Positions 46,850 to 55,686 of a DNA stretch of 64,000 bases are shown here, piece by piece. The DNA is taken from the NCBI GenBank assembly GCA_018057925.1, contig JAGPCT010000002.1, positions 1-64,000 of the forward strand, given 5' to 3'. The notes under the pieces are model-generated. The model ran no database searches. It saw only the letters and a list, made by a program, of their open reading frames with translations, and was not told the origin of the DNA. Every line of letters starts with the position of its first letter. Positions within the stretch are counted from its first letter, which is position 1. Made by a program: the position numbers and the translations under genes. Origin of the DNA: Saprospiraceae bacterium. Its GTDB lineage: Bacteria; Bacteroidota; Bacteroidia; Chitinophagales; Saprospiraceae.

Positions 46850-47923
46850 GTGGAGGATAGTGTAAAAAAACGAATTAATACCTTATATCGGTTCCTTACC
46901 GCTAAAGTAGTCTATCACACAGCCTTTTGGTTGACACTTCTTATTTTACTTATTTTTCTAGAAAACGGGAGTTTTAACCTTGGCATAACTATCATTGCCC
47001 AAATTGGTCAAGTTGCATTTTTTATGGTATTGGTGTATATTAATACAATGGTATTGGTTCCTCGATATCTCAGTAAAAATAGGATAGCTATCTACTTGGT
47101 GTATTTGTTGATATTAGTCCTATTAGTAACTTTTTCAAGAGTTGTTTTTGAATTTTGGCTTTATACTGATTTTTCCAGTATGCAGAGTAATTTGATTTAT
47201 AGAAATCAGATAATTTACTTTTTCCTACATTTATTTATTGCTGTTGCCTCAACTCTTTTTGTCATCAGTATTGAATGGGTGCGCAATGAGCGCGAAAAAC
47301 AAGAATTAAAAACGGAGCAGATTCAGACTGAATTGAAGTTTTTAAAATCACAGATTAATCCTCATTTTTTATTTAATATCCTTAATAGCCTGTACGCTCT
47401 AACACTTAAAAAGTCTGATATGGCGCCAACTATGGTTATTAAGTTAAGTGAAATGATGCGCTATATGCTATATGAATGCAATGAAAAAAGAGTGCCCCTT
47501 GATAAAGAAATCAATTATCTTCGTAATTATCTCGACTTGGAAAGACTGCGTATTGGAAATAAAATGGACATTGAACTGGAAGTCCATGGTGACCTGGAAA
47601 ATAAATTTATCGCCCCTTTGATTTTTATAAATTTTGTTGAAAACGCCTTTAAACACGGCGGAATCGGAGCAAAAAACGAAAAAGGTTATGTGCGGTTAGA
47701 TATCACTGTAGAAAATCAAGTCATCCATTTTGTTTTGGAAAATAGCAAGCGGATGAAGATATCCAATAGTCAATCCATGAAGCCTGTAGGTGGAATTGGG
47801 CTGAAAAATGTACAAGAAAGACTTAATTTGGTCTATCCCAATAATTATGCCATAAATATTAGAGAAGATGACTACATTTATAGTGTTGACTTGTCGCTTT
47901 TATTAGATAATCAAAATATTTAA
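46850..47923 (+). CDS. LytS/YehU-type sensor histidine kinase
   Basis: The protein has 357 residues from GTG 46850; no ATG is closer to the start of the membrane region. Four hydrophobic segments lie in residues ~17-145, followed by a coiled linker (REKQELKTEQIQTELKFLKSQ). The His_kinase domain motif is INPHFLFNILNSLYAL (His ~171), and the ATPase part shows FINFVENAFKHG (N box) and GGIGLKNVQERL (G box). There is no extracellular sensor domain, as usual in this family. Its cognate LytTR regulator begins 2 bp after its stop. Confidence 0.92.
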   Translation: MEDSVKKRINTLYRFLTAKVVYHTAFWLTLLILLIFLENGSFNLGITIIAQIGQVAFFMVLVYINTMVLVPRYLSKNRIAIYLVYLLILVLLVTFSRVVFEFWLYTDFSSMQSNLIYRNQIIYFFLHLFIAVASTLFVISIEWVRNEREKQELKTEQIQTELKFLKSQINPHFLFNILNSLYALTLKKSDMAPTMVIKLSEMMRYMLYECNEKRVPLDKEINYLRNYLDLERLRIGNKMDIELEVHGDLENKFIAPLIFINFVENAFKHGGIGAKNEKGYVRLDITVENQVIHFVLENSKRMKISNSQSMKPVGGIGLKNVQERLNLVYPNNYAINIREDDYIYSVDLSLLLDNQNI

Positions 47924-47925
47924 TT

Positions 47926-48651
47926 ATGATAAATGTATTAATTGTTGATGATGAGCCTTTAGCGCTTGACATACTAGAGACTTATATCGAACAGATTCCG
48001 GATCTGCGATTAGTAGAACGTTGTGAGAGTGTATCTCACGCAAGAGAAATTTTGAATAATGAACGGGTTGATCTCCTTTTTTTGGATATCCAAATGCCTG
48101 AGATGACGGGTATCGACTTTTTGAAGTCCCTCGAAGAGCCACCTACTGTGGTTTTTTGCACGGCTTATCCTAATTTTGCAGTGGAAGGCTTTGAGTTGGA
48201 TGTATTGGATTACCTTTTGAAGCCGGTCTCTCTGGAGCGATTCAATAAAACCATTGCCAAAGCAAGAGAGGAATTCGGTTCAAAATCTGAAATACGCTAT
48301 GAAGTAAAACCAGCGGTTAATCAGGAATATATGTTTGTTAAAGCGGACAAAAAATTGTTGAAAGTCAACTATGATGATATGTTGTACATCGAAGGACTTA
48401 AAGATTATGTCATTATCCGGACGGAACAGACGCGCATCATAACGCTTCAGACAATGAAAAGCCTTGAAGAAAAACTTCCTATTGATAAATTTATCCGTAT
48501 TCATCGGTCTTTCATCGTTTCAATTGACAAGATCAATGCCATTGTAGGCAATATGGTGGAAGTCATTGAGAAAGGTCAATCTAAGCTTTTACCAATTGGA
48601 AAAAATTATCGCAATGATTTAGGTAATATTATCAACCAGACTAAATTATAG
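47926..48651 (+). CDS. LytTR family response regulator
   Basis: The protein has 241 residues. The receiver has VLIVDDEPLALDILE, the phosphoacceptor Asp in LLFLDIQMPEMTG (~residue 53), the T/S in VVFCTAYPNFAVEGF and the Lys in YLLKPV. Residues ~135-240 form the LytTR DNA-binding domain (FVKADKKLLKVNYDDMLYIEG, FIRIHRSFIVSIDKI, LPIGKNYR). It binds direct repeats in target promoters when phosphorylated by the kinase encoded 2 bp upstream. R1 copy J lies downstream. Confidence 0.95.
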   Translation: MINVLIVDDEPLALDILETYIEQIPDLRLVERCESVSHAREILNNERVDLLFLDIQMPEMTGIDFLKSLEEPPTVVFCTAYPNFAVEGFELDVLDYLLKPVSLERFNKTIAKAREEFGSKSEIRYEVKPAVNQEYMFVKADKKLLKVNYDDMLYIEGLKDYVIIRTEQTRIITLQTMKSLEEKLPIDKFIRIHRSFIVSIDKINAIVGNMVEVIEKGQSKLLPIGKNYRNDLGNIINQTKL

Positions 48652-48680
48652 TCACAAGAAAAGTCAAATTTCTTTTACCA

Positions 48681-48765
48681 AAATCGTTTCAATGATTTTA
48701 CTTTAACCATTGATTACAAGTCGTATATCGATTACTGAATTGTGTAATGTGGAGTTTGAGTTTAA
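48681..48765 (+). mobile_element. R1 repeat, copy J (right half)
   Basis: AAATCGTTTCAATG, CCATTGATTACAAGTCGT and ATCGATTACTGAATTGTG, then TAATGTGGAGTTTGAG-TTTAA follow the R1 right half. The terminal TTAA (48762-48765) contains the TAA stop of the minus-strand phosphatase gene. The left half is missing. Confidence 0.65.
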
Positions 48766-49622
48766 TATTTTTTTAGAGAATTTAAGAAAATAGAATCTTT
48801 CTGAACGGGCGTAGCGTGTGAATTATAACCCGGAATGGCGGATTCCCAATTGCCGTATCCTGAATTGGGTAAAACAATAAATTTGGAACCAAATTCAGCA
48901 GCCAATTCGTCTGTTTTTTGGTTGCGATCGGCTTGAGAAAGTTTGTAAAAGACTTTAGAAAAGTCATTAAGATTGTCGCCGAGGTACATGATGACTTCGT
49001 ATTTTTCAAGGACTGCGAGTCTTCTTGTTTCTTTATCGGATGTACCATCCATCATCATAAGGTGGACATCATCTGCAAACGGAAATCCCAGATTTTTCAG
49101 ATTTCTACGTGTTCCCTCCAATTCTTTCGTCGAGCGATTGGTGATATAAAAAACTTCTATACCTTTGGCAGCGGCGTGGTTAAAAAAGTCCACGGAACCG
49201 GGAAATGCAATAGCTTCGCCTTTAGCCGTCCATTCCATCCATGATTTATTATCAAATTCATTTCCTACAAGAGCCTGCGTAACAGCATAAGGAGAGTTGT
49301 CTAAAAAGGTTTCATCCACATCTGTTATAATAGCAAGCGGGCGCTGATGGTTATTTGCCATTTCAAGGTCTAAATAACGGGTTGCTACATTATATGCTTG
49401 ATAACAAAGCGCTCGAAATTCACCTGCGTTTTGTTGCCATATTGCGGAATAAACTTTCCCATTTAAAGCAATGTCGTTGAGATGTCTGTTTTGAATACTT
49501 GTGGCATCCGATAACTGTCCGGATTTAGTGCCATTTGTTGTGGCTACAGCACCCGTTTTACATGAAGATATGCCGACTAAAACAATCAGCATCCATGTTA
49601 TATAGTTGAGTTTTTTAATCAT
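48762..49622 (-). CDS. HAD-type acid phosphatase lipoprotein (5'-nucleotidase, e(P4) family)
   Basis: The protein has 286 residues from ATG 49622, chosen for its lipoprotein signal (MLIVLVGISSC, Cys21). AIITDVDETFLDNSPY is the HAD DxDxT motif of class C acid phosphatases, here DVDET; GVDFF/YITNRSTKELEGTRRNL gives motif II, and YLGDNLNDF motif IV. Such outer-membrane lipoproteins dephosphorylate nucleotides such as NMN so that the nucleoside can be taken up. Its stop codon lies within the terminal TTAA of R1 copy J. Confidence 0.9.
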   Translation of the reverse strand: MIKKLNYITWMLIVLVGISSCKTGAVATTNGTKSGQLSDATSIQNRHLNDIALNGKVYSAIWQQNAGEFRALCYQAYNVATRYLDLEMANNHQRPLAIITDVDETFLDNSPYAVTQALVGNEFDNKSWMEWTAKGEAIAFPGSVDFFNHAAAKGIEVFYITNRSTKELEGTRRNLKNLGFPFADDVHLMMMDGTSDKETRRLAVLEKYEVIMYLGDNLNDFSKVFYKLSQADRNQKTDELAAEFGSKFIVLPNSGYGNWESAIPGYNSHATPVQKDSIFLNSLKKY

Positions 49623-49726
49623 CCATTTTATTTTAAGCAAATATAATGTATTTGCACACAAAATATACTGAAGCATTCCTTTAGATTATCTTCTAAATAG
49701 TTTGAAAAAAGGAGTTGTATTTGGAT

Positions 49727-51619
49727 TTATTTATTTTCCCATACGTTATTATTCCTATCACTGTCAAGCATTCTCTTCGATGGATCGATCTCAATACTTT
49801 TTATATTTTGTAAAGGAATATCCAAAGTACAACTATATGTCGGGTTAGTCCATGTCCAGAAAGGTAAAATAGTTAAAGTGCCCATATTGCTATCCTTGTT
49901 TTTACCTTTGAGCATTAAATCCACAGGAATCGAGTAATAATGAATATTATTATCCTTTGTTGTAACCACTATATCAACAGGCATAGGCATTTGTGATTTT
50001 TTACTCAAATCTATTTTGGTTGCTTGATCGGCGACCATGACCTGTTCGATTGCGTAATCCGGGAGCATCGTCGTATTGATCATATATTGATAATACCAAT
50101 CGAGGGTCATTCCCGATTGTTGTTCCATAATATGTATAAAGTCTTGACCGGTAGGATGTTTAAATTTCCAATCTTGATAAAATTTGTACAAACCCGACTG
50201 AAGGACATTTTCCCCAACGACGTAGCCCAATTGCGACAAAAACAATGCTCCTTTGACATACGATGCTACAGAATATGCAGCGTTGGTGGTGAAGTGATCG
50301 GCATGAATAGAAAGTGGTTCAGCTTTGCCGGATTTGGTGAAGTTGATTAACCCTTGCCCATCCTTTAAAAAAGGGTTTTCAGACACTGATCCCGGAAACA
50401 TTTTCAAGGATCTTAAATGTTCTTTTACTAATTCTTCGGCATACGATGTGAAGCCTTCATCCATCCAGGCATAAAGTGACTCATTGAATCCGAGGACGCC
50501 CTGATACCATGAATGCATCATTTCATGGACACTGACACTCACTAAGCCCGGCAAGCTCAATTCGCCCATTATTAAGGTGGACATTGGGTATTCCATGCCA
50601 CCATCTCCGCCTTGAATGAAGGAAAACTGGTGGTATGGATAAGGGCCAAATCTCTCTGAGGCATATAAAATAGCTTCTTTCATGATGGGTTGAAGTTCTT
50701 TCCAATTTTGGATAGATTTCAAGTCCTTTTTATAAGCGAAGATAAGAATCAAGCCATCTTTAGCCTTTAGAGTATCTATTTGATAATGGGGGTCAGCAGC
50801 CCACATGAAATCATGGACATTATCGGCCTGCATGTGGTAGGTGGTTGTTTTAATAGGCTTTTTCTTTTTACCTTGGTTCTGAATTTTAGTTTCTTGAGAC
50901 ACAATATTGCCTGTTCCTGCTACTTTAAAAGAATCAGGAAGTGTTAAATAGATATCGAATTTGCCCCAAACGCCATAAAACTCTCTTCCTATATAGGGGT
51001 CGGTTGCCCAACCATTGCGATCATATTCTGCCATTTTGGGATACCATTGTGACATGGAATAAGCCACATTTTCCTTGTTATATCTACCTGTGCGTCGTAT
51101 TTGCACCGGAATTTGGCATGAATAATCTATGCTGAAACGGACTGTTTCACCCGGTAAAATACCTTTGTTTAATTCAACCGACAAAATTGTACCTTGAATC
51201 GTAAAATTCTTGACAGGTACGCCATTGCATGTGATAGATTTAATGTCGTATTTTCCAATTTCATCGGGTTTAAGCTTGTTGATGCGGTCGAGCACCCTGG
51301 TGTCAGGATCTGCAATGGTTCGACTTCTGACATCCATACCACTATTGGGTTGGAAAGCATTGAAATATAAGTGATAAAACACTTGGTTTAAGGTATCCGG
51401 CGAATTGTTGGTATATGCCACGATTTCATTGCCTGAGAGTGTGTGTTTGGCTGCATCCAACGTAACCGCAATGTTGTACTCAGCGTGTTGTTGCCAATAA
51501 TCATTTTGAGCCGAAACTGTTTGATATTGTATGAATATAAGGCACAATATTAAAGGTTTAAACACCGTATTTGCCTTCACGTTCGACCATTTACTTACAT
51601 AATTATAAAATATTGTCAT
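49727..51619 (-). CDS. Exported M1 family metallopeptidase (630 aa)
   Basis: ATG 51619 gives an N-terminus with a late signal segment (PLILCLIFIQYQTVSAQ). The beta saddle starts AEYNIAVTLDAAKHTLSGNE, and the catalytic site is HEMMHSWYQGVLG with WMDEGFTSYAEELV (HExxH-x18-E). GGMEYPMSTLI stands at the substrate site. It is shorter than the paralogue at 33473-35839 and lacks that protein's C-terminal extension. It probably trims peptides in the periplasm or at the surface. The ribH gene lies 139 bp upstream on the same strand. Confidence 0.92.
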   Translation of the reverse strand: MTIFYNYVSKWSNVKANTVFKPLILCLIFIQYQTVSAQNDYWQQHAEYNIAVTLDAAKHTLSGNEIVAYTNNSPDTLNQVFYHLYFNAFQPNSGMDVRSRTIADPDTRVLDRINKLKPDEIGKYDIKSITCNGVPVKNFTIQGTILSVELNKGILPGETVRFSIDYSCQIPVQIRRTGRYNKENVAYSMSQWYPKMAEYDRNGWATDPYIGREFYGVWGKFDIYLTLPDSFKVAGTGNIVSQETKIQNQGKKKKPIKTTTYHMQADNVHDFMWAADPHYQIDTLKAKDGLILIFAYKKDLKSIQNWKELQPIMKEAILYASERFGPYPYHQFSFIQGGDGGMEYPMSTLIMGELSLPGLVSVSVHEMMHSWYQGVLGFNESLYAWMDEGFTSYAEELVKEHLRSLKMFPGSVSENPFLKDGQGLINFTKSGKAEPLSIHADHFTTNAAYSVASYVKGALFLSQLGYVVGENVLQSGLYKFYQDWKFKHPTGQDFIHIMEQQSGMTLDWYYQYMINTTMLPDYAIEQVMVADQATKIDLSKKSQMPMPVDIVVTTKDNNIHYYSIPVDLMLKGKNKDSNMGTLTILPFWTWTNPTYSCTLDIPLQNIKSIEIDPSKRMLDSDRNNNVWENK

Positions 51620-51758
51620 AATATGTATAATATTTTAATTTGTTATATATACTAAGTTCAAAAATAATAATTTAAAGAGACTTTACGGTATGATTGGATG
51701 CAAAGGTATAACGATTAAAATTGAGACTTTTATGTAAATCGAAATAACAAAAGTACTA

Positions 51759-52268
51759 TCAAGCGTAGCCGATTTTCTTCTTTTGCTTTGACAACTTATG
51801 TTTCAAAAGTATCATTTTAAGTGCTGTGATGGCTGCTTCTTTCCCTTTATCTTCTTTGACTCCATTAGAGCGTTCTTTCGCTTGTTCTATGTTGTTTGGG
51901 GTTAGGACGCCAAAGATTACCGGAATGTCACTCATTATCCCTAATTGCATTAGACCTCCGGATACTGCTCGATTGATGTGTTGGTCATGGCTTGTCTCCC
52001 CCTTGATGACGCACCCAAGGCAGATGATAGCATCATGTTTGCCGCTCTCTAACAGTAATTTAGCGCCGAGAGGTAACTCAAATGCTCCCGGTACAACGAT
52101 ATGATTCAATTGGTCAGCGCGAAGCCCGGAATTAATCAAGGTTAATTCAGCACTTGTAAGCATCGTGTGAATAATATCGGGATTCCATTCAGTACTGACT
52201 ATTCCGATTTTTAAATTTTCCGCTATGTCAGAAATGTCCGGTATTTCTAAAGCAGTATGTTCTGCCAT
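51759..52268 (-). CDS. ribH: 6,7-dimethyl-8-ribityllumazine synthase
   Basis: The protein has 169 residues. KIGIVSTEWNPDI, VVPGAFELPLGAKLLL, AIICLGCVIKGETSHDQHIN (with the active-site His) and IPVIFGVLTPNNIEQAKERS are the family motifs in order. It condenses 5-amino-6-ribitylaminouracil with 3,4-dihydroxybutanone phosphate in riboflavin synthesis. No other rib gene is in the window. Confidence 0.96.
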   Translation of the reverse strand: MAEHTALEIPDISDIAENLKIGIVSTEWNPDIIHTMLTSAELTLINSGLRADQLNHIVVPGAFELPLGAKLLLESGKHDAIICLGCVIKGETSHDQHINRAVSGGLMQLGIMSDIPVIFGVLTPNNIEQAKERSNGVKEDKGKEAAITALKMILLKHKLSKQKKKIGYA

Positions 52269-52341
52269 TTTTTACGTATTTAAGAAAACAATTATTGAAT
52301 AAATACCAAAAATGGATATTTGTTTATTCTTATGAAATATA

Positions 52342-52773
52342 TCAACTAAACCATCTATCCCATGGAATTCTTGAAAGTATAAATATCAGTGCAATGCTGT
52401 AAAAACCAAGCATTACTTTATACTTTTTCTTACTGTCAGTTGCTTTTTTGGACTTACTGTAACCTATTGTAATTAATATCACAGCCAAAATCATCATAAG
52501 TGGATGTTCCAAAAAGTAAAATCTTGATTCACTCACTTTCATCGCTTCACCCGACATGGCTGAAAAGCCGAGAGGTGACAAGAAGTAAAGTACTAAGCCT
52601 ATTACAACTTGAAGGTGTGTGGCTATCAAGGCGTACAAGGATAATTTTCGATTGGTTTCACCATAGGGTTTCCCTTGAAAGTATGCAAGTCCATTGACTA
52701 CGACAGCAATGATGAGGATAGCTAATAAAATGTAAGCTAATAATGAATGTAAATGTTGAAATCCTATTTCCAT
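52342..52773 (-). CDS. Small four-helix membrane protein (cytochrome-b561-like fold)
   Basis: The protein has 143 residues with four hydrophobic segments (about 8-30, 45-65, 92-108 and 118-135). Histidines in FQHLHSLLAY, ATHLQVVIG and EHPLMMIL lie on or near the helices, which fits a haem-binding four-helix bundle. Similar proteins in Flavobacteria/Sphingobacteria are called cytochrome B, without experimental support. It is preceded by R3 copy 2 and lies downstream of the sterol-desaturase-like gene's operon direction. Confidence 0.55.
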   Translation of the reverse strand: MEIGFQHLHSLLAYILLAILIIAVVVNGLAYFQGKPYGETNRKLSLYALIATHLQVVIGLVLYFLSPLGFSAMSGEAMKVSESRFYFLEHPLMMILAVILITIGYSKSKKATDSKKKYKVMLGFYSIALIFILSRIPWDRWFS

Positions 52774-52854
52774 GTCAATATAATGTTTGTTTGAAGTGGA
52801 AAGATAATATAAGTTTTCAAAATGGCCCTATTTCATATACAAATTTAATATATA

Positions 52855-52912
52855 TTAAACCTAAATTCCTTTTAAAGACAATATTTATGCCATAAGAATG
52901 AATTGGGGTTAA
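52855..52912 (+). repeat. R3 repeat, copy 2 (best preserved, TTAA-bounded)
   Basis: TTAA-ACCTAAATTC at the left and GAATTGGGG-TTAA at the right form inverted ends over 58 bp. The ends match those of R1 (TTAA, CC, AAATTC). The middle contains AAAGACAATATTTATG. Confidence 0.65.
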
Positions 52913-52937
52913 ATAGGAATGATTTGATTTATTCCTT

Positions 52938-53819
52938 TTACTCTTTGCTATGAAGTTGGTTCTTTCTCAGTTGATTACTGGTCATAGTGCTGCCATCATG
53001 GCTCCAGCCGGGAGGGAAAAACATATATTTCAATTTTTCTTTCCACCTTTTGGTTTTCTTCATGTCCTGCCAAAGGGCTACCCATTCGTGGTCAATGACT
53101 GTGACCGGATTTAGGTTTTCTATGTCATGAGTAAGACCATATTTTATTTTTTCACCTTCTTGTTCCTCTTGGAATGTTCCAAATATTCTATCCCAGATGA
53201 TGAGTAACATACCCATATTTTTGTCTAAATATGGAATATTTGACGCATGATGAATCCGATGGTGGGTAGGCGTTACAAAGATATATTCAATCCAGCCGGG
53301 TAATTTTCCGATGAATTGTGTGTGTACAAAAACACCCCATGTCTGGCAAATGGCGTGGGCAAATAATATATCTATGGGTTTAAATCCGACTAATGTCAGT
53401 GGTATGAAATAAACAAACCGATATAAAGGTTGTAGGACCGAAGATCGGAATCCGGTAGTTAGGTTGAAAAATTCTGAACTGTGATGTGTCACATGAACTG
53501 CCCAGAAAAAGCGGCTATAGTGATCCACCAAATGTAGGACATAATATGCAAAGTCGAGTATTATGAAAAGCAAAAACCAATATATGATGGAATTCATGGG
53601 TATGTTCAAACTATACGAATAAAAGAACTCCAATGCCTTTAATGTAATGCCCAGCATTAAGAATGCTAATCCGGTATTCAAAATCATGAGGTAAAAATTA
53701 TAAAATGTGTCTTTTACCGTATAAAAATTTCTCCCTTGCAGAGCTGAAAATACAGCTTCTACCACCACTAAGATAGCGGTGATAATCAATAATGTATTCA
53801 GTGCAAAATCAGAGGTCAT
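52938..53819 (-). CDS. Sterol desaturase/fatty acid hydroxylase family membrane protein
   Basis: The protein has 293 residues with about five membrane segments. The di-iron histidine motifs are present: LHLVDHYSRFFWAVHVTHHSS (HxxxH and HxxHH), FAHAICQTWGVFVHTQ and THHRIHHASN (HxxHH). Such enzymes hydroxylate or desaturate lipids in the inner membrane. The substrate is unknown. The GH3-like gene lies 81 bp upstream on the same strand. Confidence 0.9.
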   Translation of the reverse strand: MTSDFALNTLLIITAILVVVEAVFSALQGRNFYTVKDTFYNFYLMILNTGLAFLMLGITLKALEFFYSYSLNIPMNSIIYWFLLFIILDFAYYVLHLVDHYSRFFWAVHVTHHSSEFFNLTTGFRSSVLQPLYRFVYFIPLTLVGFKPIDILFAHAICQTWGVFVHTQFIGKLPGWIEYIFVTPTHHRIHHASNIPYLDKNMGMLLIIWDRIFGTFQEEQEGEKIKYGLTHDIENLNPVTVIDHEWVALWQDMKKTKRWKEKLKYMFFPPGWSHDGSTMTSNQLRKNQLHSKE

Positions 53820-53900
53820 GATATTTGGATTAAATAAAAAAGAATGTTCTTGTGTGAAATAATAAATAGCGTTGGAAAAGTAATTAAAATAATGTATCCA

Positions 53901-55442
53901 TTATTGAGGAGAATATACCATCATTTTTTCTCGGATATAATCTTCCCAATTGTTCCATGCCTGATTTTTGATAACTCTTGGAAATTTTGTTTGGCCGGTT
54001 AATTTGCCTTGTCTTTCCATGTAATCATAAAACCATTGTGTAGGAATCAATTCTATTAGAGGCTCTTTGAGGACGCCTGCATTTCTTTCTGTGGCATAGT
54101 CATCATTGATTTCTGCCAACTTTGCATCTAATATATGGCGTGTTTTAACTTTATCGAGCTTTTCATCTGCAGCAAGGTACCATTTGTGTCCAAATGAAGT
54201 GCCTAATTCTATGGCAGAGACTGTAAACTCATTAATAGCGACATTCAATTCTTTTTGAACTTGAAGAACGCCTGTAGTCATGTTATCTACAGATAGGTGC
54301 TCTCCACAAATGCTCAAAAAGTGTTTCGTTCGACCGACAATTTGTATTTCTTGTTGTTTGACATCAGAAAACCTGATTAAATCTCCAATTACATAACGCC
54401 AGGCGCCACTATTGGTGGATATGATGAGCGCATAATCTGTATAGGTATCTACTTCGTGAATCAAGAGACTTTGTGCTGATGGAAGAATATTGCCATCATC
54501 ATCAAAATTACTTTCATTAAAAGGTACAAATTCCATGAAAATGCCATTGTCCAATATAAGTCTCATTGCTGAGGTCTCTTTTCTGGACTGAAATCCGATA
54601 AACCCTTCTGATGCAAGGTAACTGTCTAATGTTATGACTTTCTTTGAATATAGTTCCTGAAAACCGGCATCATACGGTTGGTAATTAACGCCACCTGTCA
54701 CAAAGACACTTAAATTAGGCCATAAGTCGTGTATGGAGTCTAACTTATAATGTTCCATTATAGCCTTTATGGTCATTTGTACCCAGGAAGGTATTCCTGT
54801 CAAATAGCCAACGTCCCACTTGGGTGCGTTTTCTACAATAACCTTTGTGCGTTCATTCCAATCTTTAATTCTTGCTATCTCTGTGCCGGGCTTATAATAC
54901 GAGCGAATCCAAAATGGGGGAGAAGCGCCATTGATACCACTTAAATCACCCATTTTATAGTCGTACTTCTCCGTAAGCGTTGCGGAACCACCAATCATCA
55001 ACATCGCCTTTGCAAACATAGAAGAATCGATGTTGAAGTTGGGCATATTCATAAATAATCTCAATCCCGCTTTTCTCATGCTCCTTTGCATATCGCGTGT
55101 TACCGGAATGTATTTAGAAGCCGAACCTGATGTGCCGGAACTTAGTGCAAAATTACGAACACGTCCTGGCCAGGTTACATTGGGTTCACATTCTAAAAGC
55201 CGGTGCCACCATTCATCAAAAATCTTGTCGTAATCAAAGATGGGAACTGAATTCCTAAAATCTTCGATGAGATTATCCCCATATAAAATGGATGAAAAAC
55301 GGTGATGAATACCAAATGCTGTGTGTTGTGATTTAATCATCAATTGGGAAAGTACTTCCCTCTGGGTGAATAAAGGATCTTTTAAAGGCCTCTTTAACAG
55401 ATTGGCGACGCGAAAAGCTTTGTCAACTATTTGTCCTACCAC
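53901..55442 (-). CDS. GH3 family (auxin-responsive promoter-like) acyl-adenylate enzyme
   Basis: The protein has 513 residues from GTG 55442; no ATG is available near the start. ALSSGTSGSASKYIPVT is the ATP/AMP-binding P-loop-like motif of the GH3 and ANL group, with FVTGGVNYQPYDAGFQELY, IHEVDTYTDYALIISTNSGAWRYVIGD and GRTKHFLSICGEHLS following. GH3 enzymes join an acid to an amino acid through an acyl-adenylate. Bacterial members are widespread in Bacteroidota with unknown substrates; the neighbouring lipid hydroxylase suggests a fatty-acid-like acid. Confidence 0.88.
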   Translation of the reverse strand: MVGQIVDKAFRVANLLKRPLKDPLFTQREVLSQLMIKSQHTAFGIHHRFSSILYGDNLIEDFRNSVPIFDYDKIFDEWWHRLLECEPNVTWPGRVRNFALSSGTSGSASKYIPVTRDMQRSMRKAGLRLFMNMPNFNIDSSMFAKAMLMIGGSATLTEKYDYKMGDLSGINGASPPFWIRSYYKPGTEIARIKDWNERTKVIVENAPKWDVGYLTGIPSWVQMTIKAIMEHYKLDSIHDLWPNLSVFVTGGVNYQPYDAGFQELYSKKVITLDSYLASEGFIGFQSRKETSAMRLILDNGIFMEFVPFNESNFDDDGNILPSAQSLLIHEVDTYTDYALIISTNSGAWRYVIGDLIRFSDVKQQEIQIVGRTKHFLSICGEHLSVDNMTTGVLQVQKELNVAINEFTVSAIELGTSFGHKWYLAADEKLDKVKTRHILDAKLAEINDDYATERNAGVLKEPLIELIPTQWFYDYMERQGKLTGQTKFPRVIKNQAWNNWEDYIREKMMVYSPQ

Positions 55443-55686
55443 AGTGTCAAGATTGTTTCGATAGTAATGGTTAATGGTTAATTACTTTAATCAAAATCTA
55501 ATTTTTTATATTGTTTTTTAAAACAAATACAAAATTGATTGGATATTGATTAAGTTATCTTAATAGATTAATTTAATCGCAACGACAAATGTAAGGTAAA
55601 AGGTCGAATTTTTATCTTTTTATTCTAATTTTTTAACAATCTTGGTGACTTCCTTTAGATTGAAAGTGAAATAGTGTCTTTTGATT

